Shown one piece after another: positions 44,196 to 53,875 of a stretch of 64,000 bases of DNA. The translations under genes were made by a program, and so were the position numbers. The notes beneath the pieces are model-generated. The model saw only the letters and a list, made by a program, of their open reading frames with translations, did no database searches and had not been told where the DNA came from. Source of the stretch: an uncultured Shewanella sp. (GTDB taxonomy: Bacteria; Pseudomonadota; Gammaproteobacteria; Enterobacterales; Shewanellaceae). Every line of letters begins with the position of its first letter. Position 1 is the stretch's first letter. The stretch lies in NCBI RefSeq assembly GCF_947501665.1, contig NZ_CANMWS010000024.1, positions 1 to 64,000 of the forward strand, written 5' to 3'.

Positions 44196-45645
44196 TTATC
44201 TGTCTATTGCGGTAACCACAGCCGTTTTTTCACAAAAAATACTGAATGCATTGAATAAAGTGCAATTTTTATCTGCTGCGCCACAGGTTATTCATCGCCG
44301 GCCCGAAAAAGATGATGGGCAAATGATAGGAGTGAATCTGTATTTATATGATATCGAGTTTAATCATACTATGCGCAATAATGATTTAGCGACTCGACGA
44401 GCTGATGGTACTTTAATTAAACAGCCACAAGTGCCACTTAACCTTAAGTATCATTTGAGTTTTTATGGTCAAGATCTCACATTAGAGCCACAAAAAATGA
44501 TGGGGGCGACCATTGTTGAATTGCATGCCGAGCCTTTTATTACGCCAGATGAGATTAGGCAATATCAATTGAGTCTCGGCCCAGACAGTTTACTGCTCTC
44601 TTCTAATCTACATACTCAGCAGTCGCGGATCAAAATTGAGCCCATTATACTCTCTCTGGAAGATGTGACCAAAATGTGGTCGTCATTTTTTCAATTACCT
44701 CATCAACATTCCTTAAATTATGAAGTGTCGGTGATTTTGATGGAGAGTGATTTCGCTATCGAAAAACCCTTACCTGTGCACTCGGTGAATGACTTTGCCG
44801 TTGCTAAGATAGCGCCAGCCATTGACTTTTTATCTGCCGATTACTTACCTTATTCGCAGCTCAATGCATCCATGTTAAGTCTCTATACTCAAGGGGCTGA
44901 TCGTTCATCTCAGGTACAATTTGTAGAGGTAGGGCTCATGCTTGCCCCGATATCTTTAATCAATAATGTATTGCAAATTACATTACCGGCGCAATTGAAA
45001 GTGGGATTAAATCACTTAAGGTTATCTCGAAAGGATAGGCTTGGGAAGGAAGTTAAAACGATTTATTCTGAACCTTATCCGTTTATTGTACAGCCAGTAT
45101 TGGGGAAAGTGGAATACTATGCCAGCAGCACGAATATTGATGAAGTCTTTCCTGTGTTAATCGTGGATATTTCACCGTTTCCTGAATATGGACAGTCAGT
45201 CGTTGTGTGGTTAAATAATGAAGATGACAATGAACAGTCCTATGAAGTTGATGATGCCTTGACGTTGCTTTTAACGCTTAATGTGGATGCGCTCAATAAA
45301 GGCTCTCTCACAGAGCTAACTGAAAAATTGTCTCCCTTAGGAATGATATTGTCAGCGGCTGCGAGGATCAGTATTATTGAACAAAGCCAACGATGGTTAT
45401 TACAAGATGGTGCTCGGTATTATACTTTGCATCAACAAAGCGATACTCAAGTATTAGTTTGCTATGGCTTTGAGCAATTACCTTCGATTAATGCTTTGGC
45501 GTTTAAAGCGCAAGGGCTCAGTGCTGGTCAATATTGGGTTCGTGTGCAAATCGATCATCTAAAATATGGCCAGAGTCCGCTTGTGCAAGAAGTAAGCGAT
45601 GTGAATGAGGGGCGTTATATCGCGCCACGGGTGACGATTATATGA
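44188..45645 (+). CDS. DUF4255 (Pvc16/Afp16-type) tail terminator
   Basis: About 485 residues. The N-terminal 190 residues are DUF4255: LSIAVTTAVFSQKILNALNK, GVNLYLYDIEFNHTMRNNDL and PLNLKYHLSFYGQDLTLEPQ. In Afp/PVC the homologue caps the sheath-tube and fixes its end. The C-terminal 290 residues are a beta-rich extension not present in short homologues. GAGGAG lies before the ATG; its end overlaps the ATPase gene by 4 nt (ATGA). Confidence 0.87.
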   Translation: MSNYLSIAVTTAVFSQKILNALNKVQFLSAAPQVIHRRPEKDDGQMIGVNLYLYDIEFNHTMRNNDLATRRADGTLIKQPQVPLNLKYHLSFYGQDLTLEPQKMMGATIVELHAEPFITPDEIRQYQLSLGPDSLLLSSNLHTQQSRIKIEPIILSLEDVTKMWSSFFQLPHQHSLNYEVSVILMESDFAIEKPLPVHSVNDFAVAKIAPAIDFLSADYLPYSQLNASMLSLYTQGADRSSQVQFVEVGLMLAPISLINNVLQITLPAQLKVGLNHLRLSRKDRLGKEVKTIYSEPYPFIVQPVLGKVEYYASSTNIDEVFPVLIVDISPFPEYGQSVVVWLNNEDDNEQSYEVDDALTLLLTLNVDALNKGSLTELTEKLSPLGMILSAAARISIIEQSQRWLLQDGARYYTLHQQSDTQVLVCYGFEQLPSINALAFKAQGLSAGQYWVRVQIDHLKYGQSPLVQEVSDVNEGRYIAPRVTII

Positions 45646-47639
45646 GTCACGCCGCTTCTTTTACTGACAAGAGTACAGCCTCTCTTACTGATGATTATCA
45701 TGTTAATCAGACACAGCAGATTGAGGATAATCGGCACTTTTTATTGGCGTTTGTTGAATATGTCAAACTTCAGTTAGCACAAGCTTATGGAAAACGGGGC
45801 TGTGAAGGTATCAGTGATAATGCTCACGGCGCGAGATTAGAGCACTTGTTTAAGCGTGAGATAGTGACGCCTTTGCCCATTGATCATTTGTCTCATTTAT
45901 ATCAATTAACGAATTTTGAGCAACAGTTACTCCTGTTATGTATTGCGCCAGAATTAGACAGTGAGCTGCTTTATCCCAATGGGGGCGAGGCGCCCATTGT
46001 GGTTAATTTTAGTTTGGCGCTGTCGATGTTACCCAATCCTGAGTGGCAAGCAATTATGGCCAGCGGTGCGCTGCGAAGTAATGGATTGATAGTGCTTGAG
46101 GATTCGAAATCGGTGACACAGTCACGCTTATTGGTGCCTGAGAGTATTTTGCATTTTATCATGGGATTAAATGATGAAAATCAAAGATTAATCTCCTGTG
46201 TTGAAGTGCTTCCTTATCAAGCTGTGAGCTTAGATCCATCCAATGACGCTGTGTTAAATAATATGTGGCAGATCTGGCAAGTGAATCGGCAAAAACCGGC
46301 ATGCTTAATGACATTAATTGGTGATTTTGATGCGTTAAAACGAGATGTGGCTGTTGCATTGGCTCACAAACTATCAAGGCGCTTGTTATTGTTGTCAGCG
46401 CATTTTATTCCAAAAGAGTCCAATGAATTACGTGAATTTGCGGCACAATGTCAAAGAGAGATTTTATTGCATAATGAGCTGTTGTTGATTGATTGCAGTG
46501 ACATTACTGAGGAACAGCAGCTGGGAATGCAGCATATTGATCACTTTTTGAATTTACTCAAAGCCTCAGTATTGTGTATGAGTGATCGTCGGCGGCCGCA
46601 TTATTTACGTTCTCAATGGACCTTTGAAGTTCAAAAACCCAGTTCAAAAGCCCAGTTACAGTACTGGCAACAAGCATTAAGCTGTCAGCGGTTAGAAAGT
46701 GATCTTAAAGCCGTTGCGTCACACTATGACTTGAGTTTTAGCCAAATAGCGGCCTTAGTTGAGGTGTACCATGCTGTTGAAAAGCCAACCTCTTTATGGG
46801 AAATATGCAGGCAACATACTCATCAGCGTTTATGTCACTTGATTGAAAGAATTGTACCTGAGGAAGGAGGCGTTAAAATTATTTTACCGCCTCAGCAGAC
46901 TTTGAGCATTAATCATATGATTGCCCATGTGAAATATAAGTCTAAAGTGTACGATGAATGGGGATTTACGGCTAACGGAATGCGAGGTAAAGGCTTAATT
47001 GCTTTATTTTATGGCGCCAGTGGTACAGGGAAAACGACGGCTGCGGAATATTTAGCGAGTCATTTACAGCTTGATCTCTATCGAGTTGATTTAAGTCATG
47101 TGGTGAGTAAATACATAGGTGATACTGAAAAAAACTTGAGGCAGATTTTTTTAGCTGCAGAGCAATCTGGTGCCATTTTATTATTTGATGAAGCCGATGC
47201 CTTGTTTAGCAAGCGAACTCAAGTATCCAGCAGTCATGATAAGTTTGCTAATGCTCAAGTGAGTTATTTATTACAACGCTTAGAGACGTACCGAGGTATT
47301 GCAATATTAACCAGTAATCTTAAAGATGCCTTTGATGCTGCTTTTATTCGTCGTCTTAGATTTGTGATCCCTTTTCCTTTTCCTACAGCCACTGAGCGTG
47401 AGCAGATTTGGCGCTCATTGTTACCCCATAATGCACCCGTTGGGCAGATTGATTTTAAGCAGTTGTCACGGCTGAATGTGGCGGGGGGGATGATTCGAAA
47501 CATCACTTTACATGCTTGCTTTGTTGCTGCAGAGGCGCAAAAACCAATTGAAATGAAGCATTTTTTGAGTGCGGTTAAAAGTGAATATGCTAAACAAGAT
47601 AAACCCTTATGCGTGCAGGAGATCCAAGGATGGGTATGA
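45642..47639 (+). CDS. eCIS AAA+ ATPase (Afp15/Pvc15-like)
   Basis: 665 residues. A 400-residue N-terminal region with a degenerate second AAA-like fold is followed by an active AAA+ domain: Walker A GASGTGKTT at about 458, Walker B AILLFDEADALF at about 511, sensor TSNLKDAFDAAFIRRLRF and arginine finger segment. YKSKVYDEWGFTANGMRGKG is the usual lead-in. In PVC/Afp this ATPase is essential for particle formation or effector loading. The 3' end overlaps the next gene. Confidence 0.9.
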   Translation: MSHAASFTDKSTASLTDDYHVNQTQQIEDNRHFLLAFVEYVKLQLAQAYGKRGCEGISDNAHGARLEHLFKREIVTPLPIDHLSHLYQLTNFEQQLLLLCIAPELDSELLYPNGGEAPIVVNFSLALSMLPNPEWQAIMASGALRSNGLIVLEDSKSVTQSRLLVPESILHFIMGLNDENQRLISCVEVLPYQAVSLDPSNDAVLNNMWQIWQVNRQKPACLMTLIGDFDALKRDVAVALAHKLSRRLLLLSAHFIPKESNELREFAAQCQREILLHNELLLIDCSDITEEQQLGMQHIDHFLNLLKASVLCMSDRRRPHYLRSQWTFEVQKPSSKAQLQYWQQALSCQRLESDLKAVASHYDLSFSQIAALVEVYHAVEKPTSLWEICRQHTHQRLCHLIERIVPEEGGVKIILPPQQTLSINHMIAHVKYKSKVYDEWGFTANGMRGKGLIALFYGASGTGKTTAAEYLASHLQLDLYRVDLSHVVSKYIGDTEKNLRQIFLAAEQSGAILLFDEADALFSKRTQVSSSHDKFANAQVSYLLQRLETYRGIAILTSNLKDAFDAAFIRRLRFVIPFPFPTATEREQIWRSLLPHNAPVGQIDFKQLSRLNVAGGMIRNITLHACFVAAEAQKPIEMKHFLSAVKSEYAKQDKPLCVQEIQGWV

Positions 47640-47953
47640 GCTACTTAAAAGGGGGGGGAAATAAATCGTCTATTCAGCCTAAGCAAAATAGGCAGTCAAA
47701 AGTGCAAGCTGTATCAGAAAAGCCTAACCGAATAACACATTTTGATATTGAGCAAATCGACCTTCCATTTGATATAGGGCTCTATGGACAACGACAAATA
47801 TTGCATTTTTTACAGATCATATTGGCCAAAGGCAAGGTGGGTGTCTTAAATGCTGAGCAGAAGCGTTATTTTAACATTGCTCAAAGTCTTGCTAGCCAGG
47901 TAATTGAAAAAAAACAAAAAGGGGAAGCCGATGCCAGCAACCAATGGCGCTAA
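47636..47953 (+). CDS. Small eCIS operon protein, unknown
   Basis: About 105 residues. The first 40 are basic and disordered (NKSSIQPKQNRQSKVQAV); a helical half follows (FDIGLYGQRQILHFLQIILA, LNAEQKRYFNIAQSLASQVI). It starts with a 4-nt ATGA overlap with the ATPase gene (AAGGA just upstream; ATG 47630 also possible), and its end overlaps the next gene by 23 nt. No family recognised. Placement suggests a structural or chaperone role in the baseplate. Confidence 0.65.
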   Translation: MSYLKGGGNKSSIQPKQNRQSKVQAVSEKPNRITHFDIEQIDLPFDIGLYGQRQILHFLQIILAKGKVGVLNAEQKRYFNIAQSLASQVIEKKQKGEADASNQWR

Positions 47954-48569
47954 TTTATTCAAAGGGGCGTTAGTGGCTTCGCCGTTAATGGGCAATATTA
48001 AAGTGATCCCGTTTCAGTATAACCCTGCCAGTATGCAAAGGAGTTTAACGCCTAATGTGTCAGGTGGAGAGGAACAAGACAGAACCTTAGCCATTATGTA
48101 CAAGGGACCGCCAACACAAACCATTAATGTGTCTATTGAGTTTGATGCCTCAACAGGGCTAGACAAGGATGCCTCGACAGAAGTTCAGCATGGGGTTTAT
48201 GCACAACTGGCAGCATTGGAATTGTTATTGACCCCCAGTACGAGTGACTTATTAGCCACTCAAGCCATGTTGGCAACTGGGGTGATGGAAATTGCACCAC
48301 TTGCTACGCCAAACATCTTTTTTGTATGGGGGCAGGCAAGAGTCCTACCGGTCAAAGTCACTCAGTTTTCGGTGACAGAAGAATTGTTTGACGCCCATTT
48401 GAATCCTATTAGAGCAACGATTGCACTGACAATGAGAGTGCTCAACTGTAATGATGTTTCTGCGGTAAATCAGGCTTATCAGCAATATATAGTCTATCAA
48501 CAAAAAATGGAACAAATTGCGCCATTAGCCCAAGGATCGATTGGCGTAACGGGAACGAGTATTACGTAA
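47931..48569 (+). CDS. eCIS tube-initiator/LysM-type baseplate protein (Afp7-like N-terminal region)
   Basis: 212 residues. IPFQYNPASMQRSLTPNV, then GPPTQTINVSIEFDASTGLD and a WGQARVLPVKVTQFSVTEEL block followed by NPIRATIALTMRVL are the hallmark of the CIS tube protein family that joins the hub to the tube. ATG 47931 has AAGGGGAAG at good spacing, preferred to a TTG 27 bp upstream. Typical members end in a LysM domain, which is here carried by the next gene. Confidence 0.85.
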   Translation: MPATNGANLFKGALVASPLMGNIKVIPFQYNPASMQRSLTPNVSGGEEQDRTLAIMYKGPPTQTINVSIEFDASTGLDKDASTEVQHGVYAQLAALELLLTPSTSDLLATQAMLATGVMEIAPLATPNIFFVWGQARVLPVKVTQFSVTEELFDAHLNPIRATIALTMRVLNCNDVSAVNQAYQQYIVYQQKMEQIAPLAQGSIGVTGTSIT

Positions 48570-48601
48570 CGTGTTCATCAGTTTATAAACAAGGAAGACT
48601 T

Positions 48602-48892
48602 ATGTTTCAAAAAGACAGTCGATATTATTTTATTGCTGACAGGCAAGAAACATTAGCCGATGGCAGCGATATTACTTATAAGGCTCGGCGTTTTATTCAA
48701 GATGCTGATACGGTGCCTTCTGCTATGAGTATTATTTCTGAAGGTAAACGTATCGATCAGGTGAGCTATTCGGCGTTAGGGAATGCGAAATTATCATGGA
48801 AATTTGCGGATGCCAATAATGTGTTTAGCCCAACCGAATTAGAAAGAAAAGGACAAATTATCCGTGTGCCAACTAATGGCAGTAATCGCTGA
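48602..48892 (+). CDS. LysM/tail-protein-X-like baseplate protein
   Basis: 96 residues. DSRYYFIADRQETLADGSDI, YKARRFI and SEGKRIDQVSYSALGNAKLS followed by WKFADANN match the small LysM-like tail X family, which stabilises the hub-tube junction. AAGGAAG lies before the ATG. It overlaps the hub gene by one base. Confidence 0.85.
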   Translation: MFQKDSRYYFIADRQETLADGSDITYKARRFIQDADTVPSAMSIISEGKRIDQVSYSALGNAKLSWKFADANNVFSPTELERKGQIIRVPTNGSNR

Positions 48893-50037
48893 TGAATACG
48901 GGGATACAACTGAGTTTACTCATTGGTCCTATGGTCGCGCTTCCTGCCCCTACTATTATCACTGAAGCGATCCAATCAGTTTCGGTGACTCAGATGGATC
49001 GAGGAAAGTCGACGTTTCAAATTTCTTTGAATGCAGACAGAGAAGGCGTGATGACGCCGGATTATCCTCTGCTAATGACGGATCTACTTCGAGCGAATAA
49101 CCGAGTGATTGTCTCTGTCATGATTAATGCCATTCCAACAGTATTAATTGATGGTTTTATTACCAATGTGGAGTTCAACCATACCCAAGGATCAGGCTCT
49201 GGTACTTTGTCAGTGACCGGCGAAGATTTGTTAAGCCGAATGGACTTAAAAGAAGCTTATTTTGAGTTCCCTTCCATGACGGTAGATGAAATTATTTTGT
49301 CTCGAGTGGAGAAATACCTTGAATATGGCGTGATCCCTGAACTCGATCCTGTGGTTATTCCAGTATGGGAGCCAGAAGAGCGGACGCGCATTCAAAATGG
49401 CACTGATCTAAGTGTGATTGAATATTTTGCCAATTTAGCCGGGTTTGTCTATCGCGTACGCCCCACAGTCCCGATGGAAAATACGTTTTATTTTGGTTTG
49501 CCCGGTAGCTTTCATACCGAAGGGGCACCACTGAATGTCAATATGGGGCCGTCGACGAATGTTGATGATATTAGCTTAACTTATGATGCCACATTGCCAG
49601 AAACGATTAGCGGTATGTTAGAAGAAGATGGCACTGAAGATGAACCTGTTCCTGTGGAAATTCTAGAAGCGATACGGCCTGTGCCGATGGCGCTTGAAGA
49701 TCCTATTTTAACCAATGAGCCAAATGTGAGAAATGTCTTGTATACGGATCCGACCAATGGTGCGATTGCGGGGGAAGAGTTGGCCCAGCAAAGTGTCAAT
49801 CGCTCCACCGATAAGGTGTTGTCAGGACACATTACGCTAGATACGCTGAGATATGGGGTTGTGATAGACCCACCTTGTGTTGTGTGTGTGAGAGGGGCTG
49901 GATTTAGCTTTGATGGCAATTATTATGTCTCCGGTGTGCAGCACAGTATCAGTGAAGGAAAGTATAAGCAGCAGCTTTCCGTACAAAGAGAAGGTTTGGG
50001 CAGTACTGTGGTGATCGCCATGGAGAATGTGGTATGA
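48892..50037 (+). CDS. Baseplate hub protein (phage late control D/gp27-like)
   Basis: 381 residues. Hub fold motifs: SVTQMDRGKSTFQISLNADR, FITNVEFNHTQGSGSGTLSV, GEDLLSRMDL and the IEYFANLAGFVYRVRP segment. In Afp8 and VgrG the hub and spike are one chain; here hub and spike are two genes overlapping by 4 nt (ATGA), as in T4 gp27/gp5. Middle residues 240-285 are an acidic linker (EEDGTEDEPVPVE). Confidence 0.85.
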   Translation: MNTGIQLSLLIGPMVALPAPTIITEAIQSVSVTQMDRGKSTFQISLNADREGVMTPDYPLLMTDLLRANNRVIVSVMINAIPTVLIDGFITNVEFNHTQGSGSGTLSVTGEDLLSRMDLKEAYFEFPSMTVDEIILSRVEKYLEYGVIPELDPVVIPVWEPEERTRIQNGTDLSVIEYFANLAGFVYRVRPTVPMENTFYFGLPGSFHTEGAPLNVNMGPSTNVDDISLTYDATLPETISGMLEEDGTEDEPVPVEILEAIRPVPMALEDPILTNEPNVRNVLYTDPTNGAIAGEELAQQSVNRSTDKVLSGHITLDTLRYGVVIDPPCVVCVRGAGFSFDGNYYVSGVQHSISEGKYKQQLSVQREGLGSTVVIAMENVV

Positions 50038-51038
50038 ATCACACTAATGTGGGCAATGTTCGTGGCAAATTCTTTGGTAAATATCGCGGAAATGTGGTGG
50101 ATAATGTTGATCCTATGGTGATGGGGCGTTTGTTGATTAATGTGCCATCTGTGCCAGCTAATGCCGCGAATTGGGCCATGCCTTGTATTCCTTACGCCGG
50201 TCCGCAAGTGGGCTTTTATGCCATGCCTCCAATTGGCGCCAATGTGTGGGTGGAGTTTGAAGGAGGAGATCCTAATTATCCTATTTGGGTGGGGTGCTTT
50301 TGGGGGGAAGGGGAAGTGCCTTTGGAGTCACCACCAGAAACAAAAGTATTTAAAACTGAATTTAACACCTTTATTTTAAATGACTTACCAGAAGTTGGTG
50401 GAATGACCTTGATGTCAGAGCCTGATTGTGTGGATGACATTTGTACCATGAAGTTTGACGCTGAAGGGATCCAAATTACGATCCCTGAATCCAGTTTTGA
50501 GATGACCACAGCCACGATTTCGGCGACAACTGGCGATATTACCTTGACCGCAGAAGAAGGCATTGAAGCGTCAGCGGGCGCTGATATTAGTGCTGAAGCG
50601 GGGGCGGCGATGTCGCTCTCAGCGGGCGCCGACATGAGTGCTGAAGCGGGGGGGACAATGGAGCTTTCGGCTGGGGCTGATATTAGCGCCGAAGCTGGGG
50701 GGGCCATAGAGATAACGGCTGGGGCTGATGTCGCTGTGACGGCGGGCGGTGCGGTTGAAGTGACGGGCGGTGGAGACGTGGCTGTTACAGGGGGAGGGGC
50801 ATGTGAAGTGACAGGCGGCGCAGATGTGGCTGTGACGGCGGGCGGGGCGTGTGAAATGACCGCAGGATTAGATTGTGCCATCACAGCAGGATTGGCATGT
50901 GAAGTGACTGCTGGTGCAGATTGCGCTGTGACGGCCGTTGGGGCAACAGAAATAACCTCTGTGGGTATTGCCATCACGGGGGCGGTTGAAGTGACGGGTG
51001 ATTTACTCATTGATGGCCAACAGCCTTTGGTTATTTAA
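50034..51038 (+). CDS. Baseplate spike protein (gpV/gp5 OB-fold) with repetitive beta-helix tip
   Basis: 334 residues. Residues 8-110 are the OB-fold (VDPMVMGRLLINVPSV, MPPIGANVWVEFEGGDPNYP, then IWVGCFWG). From about 182 to 310 the chain is a run of 8- or 16-residue units of the form GADxxxxAGGAxEVT, rich in Gly, Ala, Val and Cys, predicted to form a triple-stranded beta-helix spike. It ends EVTGDLLIDGQQPLVI. No lysozyme domain. A PAAR tip protein is not encoded next to it. Confidence 0.87.
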   Translation: MNHTNVGNVRGKFFGKYRGNVVDNVDPMVMGRLLINVPSVPANAANWAMPCIPYAGPQVGFYAMPPIGANVWVEFEGGDPNYPIWVGCFWGEGEVPLESPPETKVFKTEFNTFILNDLPEVGGMTLMSEPDCVDDICTMKFDAEGIQITIPESSFEMTTATISATTGDITLTAEEGIEASAGADISAEAGAAMSLSAGADMSAEAGGTMELSAGADISAEAGGAIEITAGADVAVTAGGAVEVTGGGDVAVTGGGACEVTGGADVAVTAGGACEMTAGLDCAITAGLACEVTAGADCAVTAVGATEITSVGIAITGAVEVTGDLLIDGQQPLVI

Positions 51039-51170
51039 CTTACATTCAGGTTATCTATTTTTAAAATTAAATACTGTTTTTTTAGCTGTGCAGTGAAACA
51101 TTTAAGGCATGGCGTTAGTTGTTGATTATCCGTCATAGGGGTGAGTTTATAGCAAGGAGATGCAATTGAT
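51039..51170 (+). other. Gap inside the eCIS operon
   Basis: The only gap over 100 bp inside the structural genes. A T-rich run (51074-51085) may be a weak terminator or the upstream part of a secondary promoter for the baseplate genes. GCAAGGAGATG gives the gp25 ribosome-binding site. Confidence 0.4.
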
Positions 51171-51521
51171 ATGCATAAGAGCTTTCCATTTAAAATCAAT
51201 CAATATGGACATATTCAAGAAGCCGATGATGATAAACATTTGCGGGACATGATGGAGCAAATTTTATTCACAATTCCAGGTGAAAGGGTGAACAGGCCAG
51301 AATTTGGTTGCGGAGTGCAGCTGTTGGTTTTTGGGTCAATACAAACAGAAATGCTGTCGGTAAAGCAGTCGATGATCCAAATTGAACTACAAAAATATTT
51401 GGGGCATTTAATGCAATTGCAAGCCGTTAATATTACTGCTCATGAGAGTCAATTGAATATTCTGATCCGTTATTTACCTTTTGCAGGGGATCAGCCAAAA
51501 GAGGCTGTGTTTACTCGATGA
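51171..51521 (+). CDS. Baseplate wedge protein gp25/W-like (Afp9-like)
   Basis: 116 residues. DDDKHLRDMMEQILFTIPGE, then RVNRPEFGCGVQLLVFG is the GPW_gp25 signature; the EPR-type core motif appears as RVNRPEFG. It joins the first sheath ring to the baseplate. ATGA overlap with the next gene. Confidence 0.92.
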   Translation: MHKSFPFKINQYGHIQEADDDKHLRDMMEQILFTIPGERVNRPEFGCGVQLLVFGSIQTEMLSVKQSMIQIELQKYLGHLMQLQAVNITAHESQLNILIRYLPFAGDQPKEAVFTR

Positions 51522-53875
51522 GTCAATGTCATCAAGCACAAAGTGCATTTGATTTAAGCCGGCGTCGTCAATTAGTACAGCAACATGCCATCATCAATGG
51601 CCTTGATTATATTTTAGCAATGGATGAGTTGAATATTGCACTGTACTTTATCAAACCAGCAGGGCGTGTTGGGAGGAAGAGCGACGCTCAATCGGTGAAA
51701 CCATTACCACGCCTGAAAGCCAGCCATATTGTTCTAGAGCTTATTCATGGGGGGATGACACAGGCTTTGACCTTTGATATTGAGTTTGTAGAAGAGGCGT
51801 TTTATCTTAAGTTGACACTTGATGCCGCATTGCCTAGGCAAGGGGACGCGGTGATTAAAGTGACGTTATTAAGTGACAATATCGATCCTTTTTTTCGCTC
51901 TGCTCAAGTAAAAAGTGACTTTCATCAACAAGCAGCAGCTGCATTAGCGCCCCCTCATTTATCTGCTTTGCCTCGGCTTAATTATCGAGCCAAAGATTAC
52001 GATACCTTCAAAAAGCTCATTGAAACAGAGTTAACTTATAACATTCCCGATTGGCGAGATCGCGATGCAGCTGACATGATGGTGATGTTGAGCGAAGTGC
52101 TCGCTTACACTGGGGATATGCTGAGTTATAAACAAGACGCTGTGGCCACGGAGGCTTATTTAAATACGGCTCGGTTTGAGCTTTCCTTGCAAAGGCATTG
52201 CCGTTTATTGGATTATGCCATTGAAAAAAAAACCACCGCAAGAGCTTGGGTGACGGTTCAAGTGAATGCCGCCATTAGATTTCCGCCTCGTACTTTGTTT
52301 TTTTGTGGTGGTGATCAGCAAAATCCTGTGCTCAGTTTGTTTGAATATCAAGATCGCCAAGGTGGCAAAGAAGTGGTTTTTGAAGCCATGTATAGCACCC
52401 AATGTCAGCCTGAATATAATCATCTCATCCCCTATGATTTTGGTATACAAGGATATGTTATCCCTAAAGGTTGTTTAACACTTGCTGTTAAAGGGAAAGT
52501 GAGCTTAAAAAAAGGGCAGCTAGTTGCCTTGATGGATAAAACATTACAGTCTTCACCGCAGGTCGTGAGGTTAGTGCAAGACAGTGTCTATCATGTCGAT
52601 CCTTTATCTGAGCAAGCTTATACTCAGCTAAATTGGTATGCCGATGATGCCTTATCTCAAACCTGGCAAGCCGAGACGAGCAGCTTATGTGCCAATGTGT
52701 TACTTGTGGATAGAGGTGAGACTTTACCTTATGAAAAGTTGCAGTTGTATTTACGTAATGGGCAATATTTTGCCCAATTACATCATACTAATTTAGTGAG
52801 CGCAGATGAGTTAGATGCCTTTCAATTTCATCATGAAGCGGCGAGTCATGGCATTAAGCAATCTTTAACCGCATCAACACCTCAATTGCACATTATAGAG
52901 TCACAATTGCCCATTGATTTGAGCCAACGGAATAACGAGGTTATGGCAGGCATGGAGTGGACGAATGTCACGGACTTTCTTGATAGTCCACCTTATGCTA
53001 AGCATGTGGTTTTGGATGAACATCAAGGTATGGCAGAGTTGAGGTTTGGAGATGGGGTATTTGGCCTTTTTCCTAACCCATTGAATGTGTTTTATGCTTG
53101 TTGTCGTATTACCCCGAATAAAGATCATCAAATTGCTGCGGGTAAAATTAATCAAGTTTATCTTCCTGAACATTTGGATATTGCCACTGAGGCGGTGGCC
53201 GACGTTAAAAACTTGCATCCCGTTGGCGATGTCCACCCTAAAAACAGCGCACAAACCATAAAAATTGAAGCACCAGTGCAGCACAGAGAAAGGCTTAATT
53301 TAGCCCTTTTTCAAGACTATAAAGCGGTTATTTTAGCCGATGAGCGGGTTGAGAATGTGTATTGTGAAAAAGGCTGGAGTGGCAGTCATGAAATGCTTAA
53401 TTTTTATCTTTACCCTCGAAATCATGCCCGTTTGGATGACGTTATGCCGGCATTATTACGACAACTTAATCAATATAAAGTCTTAAATCAGCGATTGACG
53501 GTGGCACTTTTTACCCCGCTATTATTGAAGTGTTGTTTACATATTGAAGTGATCAATGGAATGTCGCTTTCAGCTTTACATCAGCAATTGGATTTAGTGT
53601 TAAGTGATGATGCGCAAGTGGGCATTTTTGCACCGCAGCATTTTAGTTTTAATACGCCACTTTATGCCAGTGAAATTGTGGCAGCACTACTCGATATTGA
53701 GGGCGTTGAGAATGTGCATTTTAATGATTTTCAAACGTTAGATCATTATATCGGTCATCACCATGAGGTACATGTGGATAATGTTATTTTGCCCATATCA
53801 CATCAAGTTATTTGTTTTGCCTATCAAGATCGGCGTAGTGAAGTGAGCTTTACGTTAACAAGGAGCCAAGATTGA
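51518..53875 (+). CDS. Baseplate assembly protein J-type 1 (Afp11-like)
   Basis: 785 residues. LNYRAKDYDTFKKLIETELT, RDRDAADMMVMLSEVLAYTG and DMLSYKQDAVATEAYLNTAR are the signature of eCIS baseplate-J proteins. The C-terminal half has a gp47-type scaffold (FGDGVFGLFPNPLNVFYACC). It forms the baseplate wedge. Stop overlaps the next start (TTGA). Confidence 0.9.
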   Translation: MSQCHQAQSAFDLSRRRQLVQQHAIINGLDYILAMDELNIALYFIKPAGRVGRKSDAQSVKPLPRLKASHIVLELIHGGMTQALTFDIEFVEEAFYLKLTLDAALPRQGDAVIKVTLLSDNIDPFFRSAQVKSDFHQQAAAALAPPHLSALPRLNYRAKDYDTFKKLIETELTYNIPDWRDRDAADMMVMLSEVLAYTGDMLSYKQDAVATEAYLNTARFELSLQRHCRLLDYAIEKKTTARAWVTVQVNAAIRFPPRTLFFCGGDQQNPVLSLFEYQDRQGGKEVVFEAMYSTQCQPEYNHLIPYDFGIQGYVIPKGCLTLAVKGKVSLKKGQLVALMDKTLQSSPQVVRLVQDSVYHVDPLSEQAYTQLNWYADDALSQTWQAETSSLCANVLLVDRGETLPYEKLQLYLRNGQYFAQLHHTNLVSADELDAFQFHHEAASHGIKQSLTASTPQLHIIESQLPIDLSQRNNEVMAGMEWTNVTDFLDSPPYAKHVVLDEHQGMAELRFGDGVFGLFPNPLNVFYACCRITPNKDHQIAAGKINQVYLPEHLDIATEAVADVKNLHPVGDVHPKNSAQTIKIEAPVQHRERLNLALFQDYKAVILADERVENVYCEKGWSGSHEMLNFYLYPRNHARLDDVMPALLRQLNQYKVLNQRLTVALFTPLLLKCCLHIEVINGMSLSALHQQLDLVLSDDAQVGIFAPQHFSFNTPLYASEIVAALLDIEGVENVHFNDFQTLDHYIGHHHEVHVDNVILPISHQVICFAYQDRRSEVSFTLTRSQD

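Noticed and set aside
50276..51010. Reverse-strand 244-codon Ala/Pro/Ser frame
   Set aside because: Antisense of the spike beta-helix repeats; regular composition is a by-product of the sense repeat.
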